NCBI GenBank assembly: GCA_019112625.1
Contig: DXIW01000027.1
Coordinates: 1 to 61,892 of the forward strand
Direction: 5' to 3'
DNA: 61,892 nt
From: Candidatus Acutalibacter stercorigallinarum
GTDB taxonomy: Bacteria > Bacillota > Clostridia > Oscillospirales > Acutalibacteraceae
Each line of letters opens with the position of its first letter. Position 1 is the stretch's first letter. The position numbers and the translations under genes were made by a program. The notes under the pieces are model-generated. The model saw only the letters and a program-made list of their open reading frames with translations, had not been told where the DNA came from and did not search any database. Below, piece by piece: positions 34,807 through 43,519 of this stretch.

Positions 34807-37800
34807 TTACACGCCTGGCGGGTCCTCCCGGACGTAGGGGCGGGCGGCGGCCTGGTCCAGGTGGGTGGAGTAGAAAATGAGCTCCCCCACCTCCATGCCG
34901 GTGACCTCCTCCATGGCGTAGCCGTACAGGCGGATCTGGGGGCCGTAACGCTCCCACAGCTCTTGGACGTCCCTGACCCGGTCGGTCTTGAAGTCGATGA
35001 TATGCAGCTTGCCGTTCTCCACGAAGGTGCAGTCCACCGCGCCCTGGAGCACCACGGTCTCCCCGGCGTCCGGGGCGGGGCCCCACTGGGGCAGCGCCAA
35101 AAAGGCGGGGATCACCGCGGTGAAGCGGCGCTCCTTCTCCACCTGGGGGGAGCGGAGCACCCGCTGGCCCAGGTCCCCGGCGAAGAATTTTCGCACCCGC
35201 TGCCGGTCCACGGCGGCGGCCTGTTCCGGGGTGAGGTAGGCCCCGGCCACCAGGCGCTGGAGCTCCCCCTCCGGGTCCTGGGCGGCGGCGGGGAAGTCGG
35301 CGAACTGCATGAATTCGTGGAGGGCGGTGCCCCGCTGGGCGGGGGTCATGCCCTGCTCCCCCAGCCAGGCGGGCCGGGGCAGGGTGATCTCCCGGCCGGC
35401 CCCCTGGGCTGCCGCCAGCTTGGAGGCCGCCACCTTGGCAGGCACCCCCAGGGCGCCGCTGTAGGGGTAGGTGAAGTCCACCTGATTGCGCAGCCGCTGG
35501 TACAGGGCCATGTCCGGGGCGGCGGGCGGCCTCTCCTGGGGCCGTTCCGCCGCCGGGGCAGGTTCGCACTGGCTCCAGCCGACGCGCCAGGGGGTGTAGT
35601 CCTCCCGGCACAGGGGCAGGTCCTCCACCCCGGCCAGCTGCCGCAGCTCGCCCCCGTCCGGGTGGCACAGGGCGCAGAGCAGCAGCCACTGGGCGGCGTT
35701 TTTCCCTTTGCGCACCGAGTAGGGCGACACGCCGCCCCCCATGAGCTCCATGCCCAGCTTTTCCAGGGTGCGGTCCATGCCGTCCCCGGAGGCCACCAGG
35801 ATCAGCTTCTCCTTGGCCCGGGTCATGGCCACGTACAGCACCCGCAGCTCCTCCGCTCCGGCGCTGCGGGCGGTCTCCAGGGCGATGGCCTCCCGCACGG
35901 TGGTGGTGTACCGGGCGGACCGCTTTGCGTCCCGGAGCTTGACCCCCAGGCCCAGCTCCGGGTGGAGGAGCACGTCCTCCCGCTGGTCGGAGACGAAGTT
36001 GCGGCCGCAGCCGGCCACGATGCACACGGGGAATTCCAGGCCCTTGGACTTGTGGATGCTCATCACGGCCACCGCGTCCCCCTCCTGGGGCTGGACCTCA
36101 GCGGCCTGCAGGTCGGAGTTGTTCTGGCGCAGGCGCTCGAGAAACCGCAGGAAGCCGGAGATGCCGTTGTAGCCGGAGCCCTCGTACTCCTTCGCGTACC
36201 GCTGGAGCAGCCGGAGGTTGGCCAGGCGGGCCTCGCCGTCCTCCATAGCCAGCACCATGTCGGGGTAGCCGGTGCGGCCGTACAGCTGGGTGAGGAAGGT
36301 GTCCGAGGGGAGGGTGGCGGCCAGGTCCCGCAGCTGGGCCAGGTCCCGGAGCACCCGCTGGCACCGGGGGTCCTCCCCCGCCGCGGCCTTGGTGAGGGAG
36401 GCGTAGAGGGATACCTTCTTGTCCCCGGCCCGGAGCCGGGCGGCGTCGTCGGCGGAAAAGCCGTACAGGGGGCTCATGAGCACCGCCAGCAGGGGGATGT
36501 CCTGGTTGGGGTTGTCCACCACCTGGAGCAGGGACAGCACCACCTGGATCTCCGGGGCGGCGAAAAAGCCCCCGGTCACCGTGGCCCGGGCGGGCACCCC
36601 CAGGCGGGAGAGCTCCTGGGCGTAGGCGTGGGCGTACCGGTTGGCGCTGCGCAGCAGGATGCAGATGTCCCCGTAGCGGATGGGGCGCTCCCCCTCCTGT
36701 TCGGTGACGGTAAAGCCGCCCTCCACCAGCTCCCGGATGCGGCGGGCCAGGTAGGCGGCCTCCGCTGTCTCGGCGGGCACGCCGCTCTCCCGCTGGATGA
36801 GCTGGAGCTCTGTCTCGCAGCCGGGCTTGTCCTGGTACCCGGCGGCGCAGACCAGGCGCTCGGCCCCGGTGTAGTCGATGTCCCCCGCCGCTTTGGACAT
36901 GAGCCGGGAGAACACGAAGTTCACCGTGTCCACCACCTGTTTCCGGGAGCGGAAGTTCCGGTCAAGCACGATGGAGGCGGGGTAGCGGTCCCGCTGCCTG
37001 TCATAGAGGGGGTAGCTCTCCCGGCAGCGGAGGAAGATCTCCGGCATGGCCTGGCGGAAGCCGTAGATGCTCTGCTTTACGTCCCCCACCATGAACAGGT
37101 TCGCCCCGTTTTTGGACACGGCCCGGAACAGCAGGTCCTGGACCTGGTTGATGTCCTGGTACTCGTCGATCATGATCTCCTCGAACCGGGCGGAGACCTC
37201 CCGGGCGGTGGGGGTGGGGGCCCCGTCCTCCCCGCAGAACAGCCGGATGGCGCAGTGTTCCAGGTCGCTGTAGTCCAAAAGGCCCCGGTCCCGCTTCTTT
37301 TCCGCGTACCGCCGGGCGAAGTCCAGGGTAAGGTCCTTGAGGCCCTCCACCAGGGGGGCGGCGGCCAGCAGCTCCTGCCGGCCGGCCTCCCGGGTGACGG
37401 CCAGGCAGCCGCCCAAATCGCCCAGGGCCTTTTTCACCTCCTGGCGGCAGCTCTCCAGCCGCTGGAACAGGGGGTCCTCCTTCTCCTCCGCGGTAAAGCG
37501 GCCCCCCCGCCTGCACAGGAAAAAGCCCTGCTGGGCCTCTCTGGCGCCGTCCCAGTCCCCGGCGGCGGCCAGGGCGGCCAGGGCCTGGCAGGCCTCCCGG
37601 TCCTGGTGCATGGCGGGGGCGAAGGCCTCCTCCAGCTTCGGGTCGGCGGCGGCCGCCTCCAACGCCGCGGTGAGGAGCCGGACGCCGTACTCCGCGGTCT
37701 CTTTGGCGTATTCCAGGATCACCCGCTCCCAGGGGGCGGCGTCGCCGGACCGGTACAGGGCGGCCTTCTCCTCCAGCCACCGCTCGGGGAAGGGGTGGGA

Positions 37801-38346
37801 CTGGGTGTAGCGGTACAGGGTGCGCACCATGTTCATCAGCCGGCGGTCGTCCCGCTCCCCGGAGAAGGCGTCGGCCAGGGGGGCGATGGAGCCGGACTCG
37901 AAGGCGGCGGAGACCGCCTCCAGCAGGGCGGCGTCCATGAGCTCCTCCTCCTGCTTGTCGGAGACGATTTTGAAGTCCGGGGCGATGTCCAGCAGGTGGA
38001 AGAATTCCCGGGCCATTTCGGCACAGAAGCTGTCCACCGTGCCGATGTGGGCCTGGGACAGCAGGATGCTCTGCCGCCGCAAAAGAGGGTCCTGGGGGGA
38101 CTGGCGCAGCAGCTCGTAGAGCCGCTTTTCCAGCCGGGCCCGCATCTCCGCCGCCGCGGCCTTGGTAAAGGTGACGATGAGCAGCCGGTCCGCCGGGGCG
38201 GGGTGCTCCGGGTCGGTGAGGCGCTCGATGGCCCGCTGGACCAGCACCGCAGTCTTGCCCGAGCCCGCGGCCGCGGCCACCAGCACCGTGCCGTTGCGCG
38301 CCTGGATGGCGTCCTCCTGGCCGGGGGTCCACCGCATATCAGCCAT
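34807..38346 (-). CDS. addA: Helicase-nuclease subunit AddA
   Basis: A 1179-residue protein: an N-terminal UvrD-type helicase (Walker A AAAGSGKTAVLV near residue 25; VTFTKAAAAEMRARL motif Ia; MIDEYQDINQVQDLL motif II; MSIHKSKGLEFPVC and RVLYVAMTRAKEKL motifs V-VI) and a C-terminal PD-(D/E)XK nuclease with GAVDCTFVENGKLHIIDFKTD. With AddB it unwinds and resects double-strand breaks up to a Chi-like site for RecA loading. The ATG at 38346 has AAAGGAGG 8 nt upstream. It overlaps the end of addB by 8 bp. Confidence 0.97.
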   Translation of the reverse strand: MADMRWTPGQEDAIQARNGTVLVAAAAGSGKTAVLVQRAIERLTDPEHPAPADRLLIVTFTKAAAAEMRARLEKRLYELLRQSPQDPLLRRQSILLSQAHIGTVDSFCAEMAREFFHLLDIAPDFKIVSDKQEEELMDAALLEAVSAAFESGSIAPLADAFSGERDDRRLMNMVRTLYRYTQSHPFPERWLEEKAALYRSGDAAPWERVILEYAKETAEYGVRLLTAALEAAAADPKLEEAFAPAMHQDREACQALAALAAAGDWDGAREAQQGFFLCRRGGRFTAEEKEDPLFQRLESCRQEVKKALGDLGGCLAVTREAGRQELLAAAPLVEGLKDLTLDFARRYAEKKRDRGLLDYSDLEHCAIRLFCGEDGAPTPTAREVSARFEEIMIDEYQDINQVQDLLFRAVSKNGANLFMVGDVKQSIYGFRQAMPEIFLRCRESYPLYDRQRDRYPASIVLDRNFRSRKQVVDTVNFVFSRLMSKAAGDIDYTGAERLVCAAGYQDKPGCETELQLIQRESGVPAETAEAAYLARRIRELVEGGFTVTEQEGERPIRYGDICILLRSANRYAHAYAQELSRLGVPARATVTGGFFAAPEIQVVLSLLQVVDNPNQDIPLLAVLMSPLYGFSADDAARLRAGDKKVSLYASLTKAAAGEDPRCQRVLRDLAQLRDLAATLPSDTFLTQLYGRTGYPDMVLAMEDGEARLANLRLLQRYAKEYEGSGYNGISGFLRFLERLRQNNSDLQAAEVQPQEGDAVAVMSIHKSKGLEFPVCIVAGCGRNFVSDQREDVLLHPELGLGVKLRDAKRSARYTTTVREAIALETARSAGAEELRVLYVAMTRAKEKLILVASGDGMDRTLEKLGMELMGGGVSPYSVRKGKNAAQWLLLCALCHPDGGELRQLAGVEDLPLCREDYTPWRVGWSQCEPAPAAERPQERPPAAPDMALYQRLRNQVDFTYPYSGALGVPAKVAASKLAAAQGAGREITLPRPAWLGEQGMTPAQRGTALHEFMQFADFPAAAQDPEGELQRLVAGAYLTPEQAAAVDRQRVRKFFAGDLGQRVLRSPQVEKERRFTAVIPAFLALPQWGPAPDAGETVVLQGAVDCTFVENGKLHIIDFKTDRVRDVQELWERYGPQIRLYGYAMEEVTGMEVGELIFYSTHLDQAAARPYVREDPPGV

Positions 38347-41300
38347 TGTCCTCGCCTCCTTTTCCGCCGCGGACCGCCTGGCCCATGGCCTCCATGGCCT
38401 CCTGGGCGGTGGTCTTGTCCGGCTGGATGTCTTTTTCGGTACGGGCCTGGCCGCATACCGCCCCATAAGGGCAGAAGCGGCAGGCGCTGTGGTTCTTCAG
38501 GTTGGGGGCGGCCTCCACGCTGCCCCGGGAGAGCTCCTGCCCCATGGCGGCGATGAGCTTTTTGGCGTAGGCCAGCACGGTCTTGAGCTGTCCCTCGGTG
38601 AGGACGGAGCTGGACTTGCTGGGGGTGCCGTCCTTGTTGAGGCTGGCGGGGATGAAGGTGCCCTTGGCCCCGGCCTCCATGGCCTCGATGATCTCCGTGT
38701 CCCGGAGGACCACGCCGCTCATGCGCATCTGCTTGTCCGCCTCTTTTTTGATTTTGGCCGGGTCCGCCCCCCGGTCCACGGAGACGGAGGGCTCCGCCGC
38801 CGGCAGGTACAGCACCCCGGCGGGGAACTCCTGGCCGCTCTCCACTAGGGCCGCCAGGTACACCAGCATCTGCATGTTCAGGCCGTAGAGCACGTCGGCC
38901 AGGCGGAACACTTTCGCGCCGGTCTTGTAGTCGATGACCCGGACGTACTCCTTGCCGCCGGGGCTGCGGTACACGTCCACCCGGTCGATGGTGCCCCCCA
39001 CGGTGACGGTGCGGCCGTCCTCGGTCTCCACCCGCAGAGGCGGGTACTCCCGGTCCCCTCCCAGGCCCAGCTCGAAGCGGTCGGGGGTAAAGCGGCTCTG
39101 GGCCAGCTCCTCCTCCACATGGCGGATGAGCTTGCAGGCGGAACGGGCCATGCGCTCCAGCCGGTAGCGCTCCTGGGCGCTCAAGAGGTCCATGCCCCCC
39201 AGGTTCTCCTCGGCATACCGGCCGATGAGCTGCCGCACCCGGGCTTCCAGCTCCTCCTCCCCCCAGGCGGCCCGCTCCTCTGCCGGGGCCCGGAACACCT
39301 GCTCGAAGAGGTAGTGCATCAGGGTGCCGTACTGCATCACGTCCACCTCGGCGGGGCGGCGCTCCTTGGCGTTGAGGCCATAGCGGCAGAAGTATTTGAA
39401 CCGGCAGCTGTGGTAGGTCTCGATCTGGGTGGGGGACAGGAACATGTGCTCCCCGAAGAGCTTTTTGGCCAGCTCCTGGTCCTGGATGCGGGCGGGGCGC
39501 TGGCCCGCCGCCCGGTCCAGGGCCTGGAGCCGCCCCTGGTAGGTGGGGTCCTCCTGGAACAGGAGGGCCAGGGCGGCGGACTCCCCGGTAGACGCCCGGT
39601 AGGAGGCGGCCATGCGGGAGAAGGCGGCCTCCCGGGAGTTGGCGAAGTACTCCGCCGGCAGGTCGTGGAGGGGCTGTAAGGAGGGGAAGATAGCCTCTAC
39701 GGCGCTGATGAGCTCGCTGGGGGACTTGTCCTCCCCCCCGGCCTGGCGGGGCCAGGAGAGGTACAGCTTCTCCGAAGGGGCGCAGGCCACGGAGTAGGCC
39801 AGGTACCGCTCCTCCATGGTCTTTTGCTCCAGGGGGTCCCCCAGGGGCAGGTCCAGGGCGATGAGCTCCCGGCGCTCGGCGTCGGAAAACACGCCGGAGG
39901 ATTTGGGCACCAGGGGGAATTCCCCCTGCACCGCCCCGATGAGGAAGGCCGCCCGGGGGGAGGACTGGCGCACCTGCTCTGCCGTGCCGAAGATCACCTG
40001 GTCCACGGTCTGGGGGATCTCGGACACGTCCTCGGCACCCACCACCTCTCTGAGCAGCTTGTAGTACCGCTCCCGGGGGGTCTTGCGGTCCCCCAGGATG
40101 CTGCGCATCTGGTCCAGCACCTGGCACAGGAGCTCCCACACCCGCAGCTGCCGGGCGGCCAGGGCCTCCTCCCCCTCCGCTTCCAGCCCGGCGCAGAAGG
40201 CGGGCAGGGTCTCCTCCATGCCGCAGCGGGTGAGGAGCTGGTATAGGCTCTCGCTGATCTCCTGGCCGGTGGCGTCCTTGGTCTGGGCGGCAAAGCGGGC
40301 GAGGGGCTCTACCAGCCGCCGGCGCAGGGCGTTGAGGCGGGCCAGCTGGTCCCGGTCCGCCTGGGTGTACTCCTTGCCGAAGCCCTGGGGGTGGCGCAGG
40401 AAGTCCTCCCGCCAGGCGGAGCCGTTCACCTTCCACAGGAAGGCGTAGTTTTCCAAATCGGAGATCTCCTCCGCGGTAAAGCCCGAGAGGCCGGTTTTCA
40501 GCAGGGACAGGAGGCTGTCGGTGGCAAAGCCGGACTGCACCGCCTCGAAGGCGCCCAGGGCGAAGCGCATCACCGGCTCGGCCTCCACCCGGATGGGCTG
40601 GGACAGAAAGCAGGGGACGTCCCGCTTCTGGAGGGCCACGTCCAAGCTGCCGTAGTAGCGCTCCGGGTCCCGGCAGATGATGGAGATTTCCCGGTAGCGG
40701 TAGCCCTCCTCCATCACCAGGCGGCGGATGGCGGCGGCCACGAATTCCGCCTCCTCGAACACGTCCCGGGCCTGGAACACGGTGATGCCCGCGCAGTCCT
40801 CGCTGGTGAGGGTCTCCTCGGCGCAGAAGAGCTGGGCCTCCAAAAGCTTCAGGTTCTCGTTTTGGAACCGGGGGGCCCCGGTGAGCCACACCGGGGGCAG
40901 CACCGGCACGCCGTTTTCCTCCGCCGCCTGGGTGAGCCTGCGGCGGGTGCGGTCCACCAGGGCGAAAAGCCCAGTGCCGTCCCGGTCCAGGCCGTCGGTG
41001 CACAGGGAGACGGCCACCTTCTCCGCCCGGCGCAAAATCTGGGTGAGGACCTTCAGCTCCTGGGCGGTAAAGCCCTCGAAGGAGTCCACCCCCACGGTGC
41101 AGCCCGCGAAGAAATCGCTGTGCTCCAGGGCCTCCGCCAGGCGGGTCAGGTCGTCCCGGGAGTCCAGGTAGGAGGCCTCCACCAGGGAGTCGTAGGTCTC
41201 GTAGATGAGGGAGAGCTCCCGCAGCTTGCGGCCCAGGCCCCGCTCCCCCAGCCGGGCGGCGGTATAGGACAGGTCCCGGGGGGCGATGCCGCACATTTTC

Positions 41301-41680
41301 ATCTCGTTGACGGCGGTGAGCATCACGTCGGTGACGCGGCCGCTTCTGGCGGCGCTGGCGTAGACCTCCAGGTGCTCCTCGCAGGCGGCTACCGCCGAGG
41401 ACATGAGGATGCGCCGGCCCCCGTCGTTGAGCCGGCGGCCCGCCACGCCCCCCTCCCGGCGGAACACGGTCTCCGCCAGGCGGGTAAAGCTGTAGATCTG
41501 CACGGCGTTGGCCCGCTGGGGCCCGGCCAGGCGCAGCATGGCCTTCTCCGTCTCGAAGGAGTACTGCTCCGGCACCAGCAGCACGCAGCCCCCCTTCCCG
41601 GCGAGGCTGTGGTCCGCCAGCATACGGCGGATGTATTCTGTTTTGCCGCTGCCCGCCCGGCCCAGGATAAATTGCAGCAT
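38339..41680 (-). CDS. addB: Helicase-nuclease subunit AddB
   Basis: A 1113-residue protein. Its N-terminus MLQFILGRAGSGKTEYIRRML carries an intact Walker A. The inactive helicase-like middle is followed by a RecB-type nuclease (TIDRVDVY...EYVRVIDYKTGAKVF). The four Fe-S cysteines of AddB are present: one in YHSCRFKYFC before the nuclease core and three in CRFCPYGAVC near the C-terminus. AAAGGGGG precedes the ATG at 41680; earlier in-frame sequence belongs to the repeat and spoIIR region. It is co-transcribed with addA. Confidence 0.97.
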   Translation of the reverse strand: MLQFILGRAGSGKTEYIRRMLADHSLAGKGGCVLLVPEQYSFETEKAMLRLAGPQRANAVQIYSFTRLAETVFRREGGVAGRRLNDGGRRILMSSAVAACEEHLEVYASAARSGRVTDVMLTAVNEMKMCGIAPRDLSYTAARLGERGLGRKLRELSLIYETYDSLVEASYLDSRDDLTRLAEALEHSDFFAGCTVGVDSFEGFTAQELKVLTQILRRAEKVAVSLCTDGLDRDGTGLFALVDRTRRRLTQAAEENGVPVLPPVWLTGAPRFQNENLKLLEAQLFCAEETLTSEDCAGITVFQARDVFEEAEFVAAAIRRLVMEEGYRYREISIICRDPERYYGSLDVALQKRDVPCFLSQPIRVEAEPVMRFALGAFEAVQSGFATDSLLSLLKTGLSGFTAEEISDLENYAFLWKVNGSAWREDFLRHPQGFGKEYTQADRDQLARLNALRRRLVEPLARFAAQTKDATGQEISESLYQLLTRCGMEETLPAFCAGLEAEGEEALAARQLRVWELLCQVLDQMRSILGDRKTPRERYYKLLREVVGAEDVSEIPQTVDQVIFGTAEQVRQSSPRAAFLIGAVQGEFPLVPKSSGVFSDAERRELIALDLPLGDPLEQKTMEERYLAYSVACAPSEKLYLSWPRQAGGEDKSPSELISAVEAIFPSLQPLHDLPAEYFANSREAAFSRMAASYRASTGESAALALLFQEDPTYQGRLQALDRAAGQRPARIQDQELAKKLFGEHMFLSPTQIETYHSCRFKYFCRYGLNAKERRPAEVDVMQYGTLMHYLFEQVFRAPAEERAAWGEEELEARVRQLIGRYAEENLGGMDLLSAQERYRLERMARSACKLIRHVEEELAQSRFTPDRFELGLGGDREYPPLRVETEDGRTVTVGGTIDRVDVYRSPGGKEYVRVIDYKTGAKVFRLADVLYGLNMQMLVYLAALVESGQEFPAGVLYLPAAEPSVSVDRGADPAKIKKEADKQMRMSGVVLRDTEIIEAMEAGAKGTFIPASLNKDGTPSKSSSVLTEGQLKTVLAYAKKLIAAMGQELSRGSVEAAPNLKNHSACRFCPYGAVCGQARTEKDIQPDKTTAQEAMEAMGQAVRGGKGGEDNG

Positions 41681-41705
41681 AGCGCGGCCCCCTTTCCTGG
41701 GGCCT

Positions 41706-41734
41706 ATTATACCACGTTCCCGTGGGTTAGAAAA
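41706..41734 (-). promoter_or_regulatory. Probable addB promoter with spacer palindrome
   Basis: Minus-strand -10 TATAAT (41706-41711) and a poor -35 TTTTCT 17 bp upstream. The spacer begins with the perfect inverted repeat CCACG-GGAA-CGTGG (41712-41725), a candidate regulator site. Confidence 0.55.
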
Positions 41735-41759
41735 GGGGCACCTGCCGGGGGGGCTGGAC

Positions 41760-41850
41760 GGGCGCCTTCCCGGCCGCGGCAGGGCCGCGGCGGCTCCCCG
41801 GGACGGGGAGCCCTTCGCCCCCCCAGGGGGCGAAGGGCGGGAAGGCGCCC
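41760..41850. repeat. Four-way-junction GC-rich element, copy 3
   Basis: Perfect 13-bp closing arms GGGCGCCTTCCCG (41760-41772) / CGGGAAGGCGCCC (41838-41850). Three inner hairpins fill the whole interior: CCGCGGC-AGG-GCCGCGG (41774-41790), GGCTCCCCG-GGA-CGGGGAGCC (41792-41812), and CCCTTCGCCCCC-CCA-GGGGGCGAAGGG (41811-41837). The clearest copy of the family. It begins 9 bp after the spoIIR stop codon in the gene's direction. Confidence 0.92.
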
Positions 41851-41859
41851 GCTGCGGGG

Positions 41860-42477
41860 CTAGCTCGCGCTCAGCCAGTGCCGGAGCTCCTCGAAGAGCT
41901 CCACCAGTTTGAATTCCACCTGGTACTCCGCCGGGTGGGAGACGATGTCCTGCTCCTGCTGGGGCAGCAGGGCCAGCACGTCCTCCCGGTCCTGGGCGGC
42001 GGGCAGGCACAGGGCGGGGAACACCACGCACCACCAGTTCTTCCCCTCCCCCGCGCCGATGGTCACCTGCAGGGAGCGGTAGGTCCCGGCGGGGAGGGAG
42101 AAGCCCTCGTAGTCTCGGGTGGGAAAGTACAGGTCGGTGACCTGGGCCCGGGCGGTATGGGGGGAGCCGTTCTCCGCCAAGGCCTTGTTCGCCGCCTGGG
42201 TGATGGACTCCAGGTGGGTGCACAGGGCGAAGTTGGCCTCCTCCATGGTGGCCGCGTCCCCGTACCAGCGGGTGGCTTCCTCCAGGACCGCGTCCCGGAC
42301 CTTGAGTTTTACCGCCTGGTCCGCGGGGCTGTCGGAATTGGCCACCACATGGAGCCGCAGCACGTTTTGGGGCAGCTGGGCCGAGGCAACCCCAAAGGGG
42401 AGGAAGCTCCCCAGGGCTGCCAGCACAAAGCCGCAGGCCAGGGCACGGGGCAGCAGCTTTCGGATCTCTCGCTTCAT
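41860..42477 (-). CDS. spoIIR: Stage II sporulation protein R
   Basis: A 205-residue secreted protein: signal peptide about 1-34 (hydrophobic GFVLAALGSFLPFGVASA), then LPQNVLRLHVVANSDSPADQ and LKVRDAVLEEATRW, the SpoIIR hallmark. Made in the forespore and exported to the intermembrane space, it activates the SpoIIGA protease that matures sigma-E in the mother cell. AAAGGAGG precedes the ATG at 42477. Upstream lies a sequence resembling a sigma-F promoter. It shows the organism can sporulate or descends from spore formers. Confidence 0.94.
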   Translation of the reverse strand: MKREIRKLLPRALACGFVLAALGSFLPFGVASAQLPQNVLRLHVVANSDSPADQAVKLKVRDAVLEEATRWYGDAATMEEANFALCTHLESITQAANKALAENGSPHTARAQVTDLYFPTRDYEGFSLPAGTYRSLQVTIGAGEGKNWWCVVFPALCLPAAQDREDVLALLPQQEQDIVSHPAEYQVEFKLVELFEELRHWLSAS

Positions 42478-42504
42478 AAGTACGCCTCCTTTTTGCACTG
42501 GCGG

Positions 42505-42534
42505 GAGTATGGGCCGCTTTTTCCCCGGGTATAC
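42505..42534 (-). promoter_or_regulatory. Candidate sigma-F/G promoter of spoIIR
   Basis: Minus strand GTATA (42530-42534), 15 bp, GCCCATACTC (42505-42514). The -35 matches the forespore consensus exactly; the -10 matches at most of the conserved positions but has C at the second G. The forespore expression of spoIIR supports it. Confidence 0.5.
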
Positions 42535-42547
42535 GGATTGACAGCCA

Positions 42548-42556
42548 TGGTATAAT
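42548..42556 (+). promoter_or_regulatory. Extended -10 promoter of the metal exporter gene
   Basis: TGG-TATAAT (42548-42556), 43 bp before the ATG. TTGACA at 42538-42543 is too close (7 bp) to act as its -35. Confidence 0.55.
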
Positions 42557-42599
42557 AAATTGTTTAAAGTTTTGCGAGAGATGGAAAGGAGGCTGCCCC

Positions 42600-43451
42600 A
42601 TGCTGGAGCTGCTGTGGGACGTATTTCTCGACGGGCTGCTGGACGCTTTGAAGGCGTTGCCCTTCCTCTTTGGGGCCTATCTGCTCATGGAATTTTTGGA
42701 ACACCGGGCCGGGGACAAGCTGACGGACACCCTGTCCCGGCTGGGGCCCTGGGGGCCGGTGGGGGGCGCTGTGCTGGGCTGCGTGCCCCAGTGCGGGTTC
42801 TCGGTGGCGGCGGCCAATTTTTACGCCGGCCGGCTCATCACCCCGGGGACGCTGATCGCCGTGTTTTTGGCCACCAGCGACGAGGCGGTGCCCATCCTGC
42901 TCTCCCAGCCAGGGGCCCTGCCGGACCTGGGGAAGCTGCTGGGGGTAAAGCTGGCGGCCGGGGCGGTGTTCGGCGTGGCGGTGGACCTGTGGGTCAAGCG
43001 GTTCCTCCCCGCCCGGGAGGAGAAGCCCTTTGAGGACCTGTGCCGGGACTGCGGCTGCGAGGAGCACGGGGTGTTCCGCTCTGCCTTGACCCACACGGTG
43101 CAGATCTTTTTCTTCCTGTTCCTCATCAATCTGGTGCTGGGGCTGGGCATGGCCCTCATCGGGGAGGAGGCCCTTTCGAGGCTGCTGCTCTCCGGCAGTG
43201 TGTTCCAGCCCCTGCTGGCGGCTTTGGTGGGATTTTTGCCCAACTGCGCCGCCTCGGTGCTGCTGACCCAGCTGTACTTGACCGGGGACCTGTCCTTTGG
43301 GGCGGCAGTGGCGGGGCTGTGCACCGGCGCCGGGCTGGGCCTGGCGGCCCTGTGGCGGGCCAACCGCCGGCCAAAGGAAAACCTGGCCCTGATGGGGGCG
43401 CTGTACGGGGCGGCGGTGCTCACCGGGTTTGCGTGCAACTTTGTTTTTTGA
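42600..43451 (+). CDS. Putative 10-TM heavy-metal exporter (ArsP_2 / putative manganese transporter family)
   Basis: A 283-residue polytopic protein. The motif GCVPQCGFSVAAANFYAGR followed by TPGTLIAVFLATSDEAVPIL, and the second-half repeat GFLPNCAASVLLTQLYL, are the family signature: paired proline-cysteine motifs in an inverted-repeat fold. Cys residues in both motifs, plus CRDCGCEEHG in the middle loop, suit metal binding. Usually annotated as arsenic efflux or manganese transporter; the true metal is not known. AAAGGAGG precedes the ATG. It lies upstream of a two-component system (68 bp), which may respond to the same stress, but that is inference. Confidence 0.82.
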   Translation: MLELLWDVFLDGLLDALKALPFLFGAYLLMEFLEHRAGDKLTDTLSRLGPWGPVGGAVLGCVPQCGFSVAAANFYAGRLITPGTLIAVFLATSDEAVPILLSQPGALPDLGKLLGVKLAAGAVFGVAVDLWVKRFLPAREEKPFEDLCRDCGCEEHGVFRSALTHTVQIFFFLFLINLVLGLGMALIGEEALSRLLLSGSVFQPLLAALVGFLPNCAASVLLTQLYLTGDLSFGAAVAGLCTGAGLGLAALWRANRRPKENLALMGALYGAAVLTGFACNFVF

Positions 43452-43519
43452 GGAGTTGCGAAAAACTTGAAGTTCCCCTGGGAAAATAGGAAAGGACATC
43501 CCAGAAAGGAGGGTGCGCC

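Noticed and set aside
34861..38556. A 1231-codon plus-strand open frame opposite addA
   Set aside because: It is antisense to a complete addA with all helicase and nuclease motifs; its translation is low-complexity (Gly, Val, Leu, His), the usual shadow of a high-GC gene, and it has no homologous domain or ribosome binding site I can see.
41760..41850. tRNA or tRNA-like cloverleaf
   Set aside because: The fold has a closing stem and three hairpins, but stem lengths (13, 7, 9, 12 bp) and loops of 3 nt, and the lack of any T-loop or anticodon motif, exclude a tRNA.
42538..42556. TTGACA and TATAAT as one promoter
   Set aside because: Only 7 bp separate them; the TATAAT is better read as an extended -10 (TGG-TATAAT).
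42557..42599. Manganese (yybP-ykoY) riboswitch before the metal exporter gene
   Set aside because: The leader is about 40 nt, too short for the known riboswitch structure.
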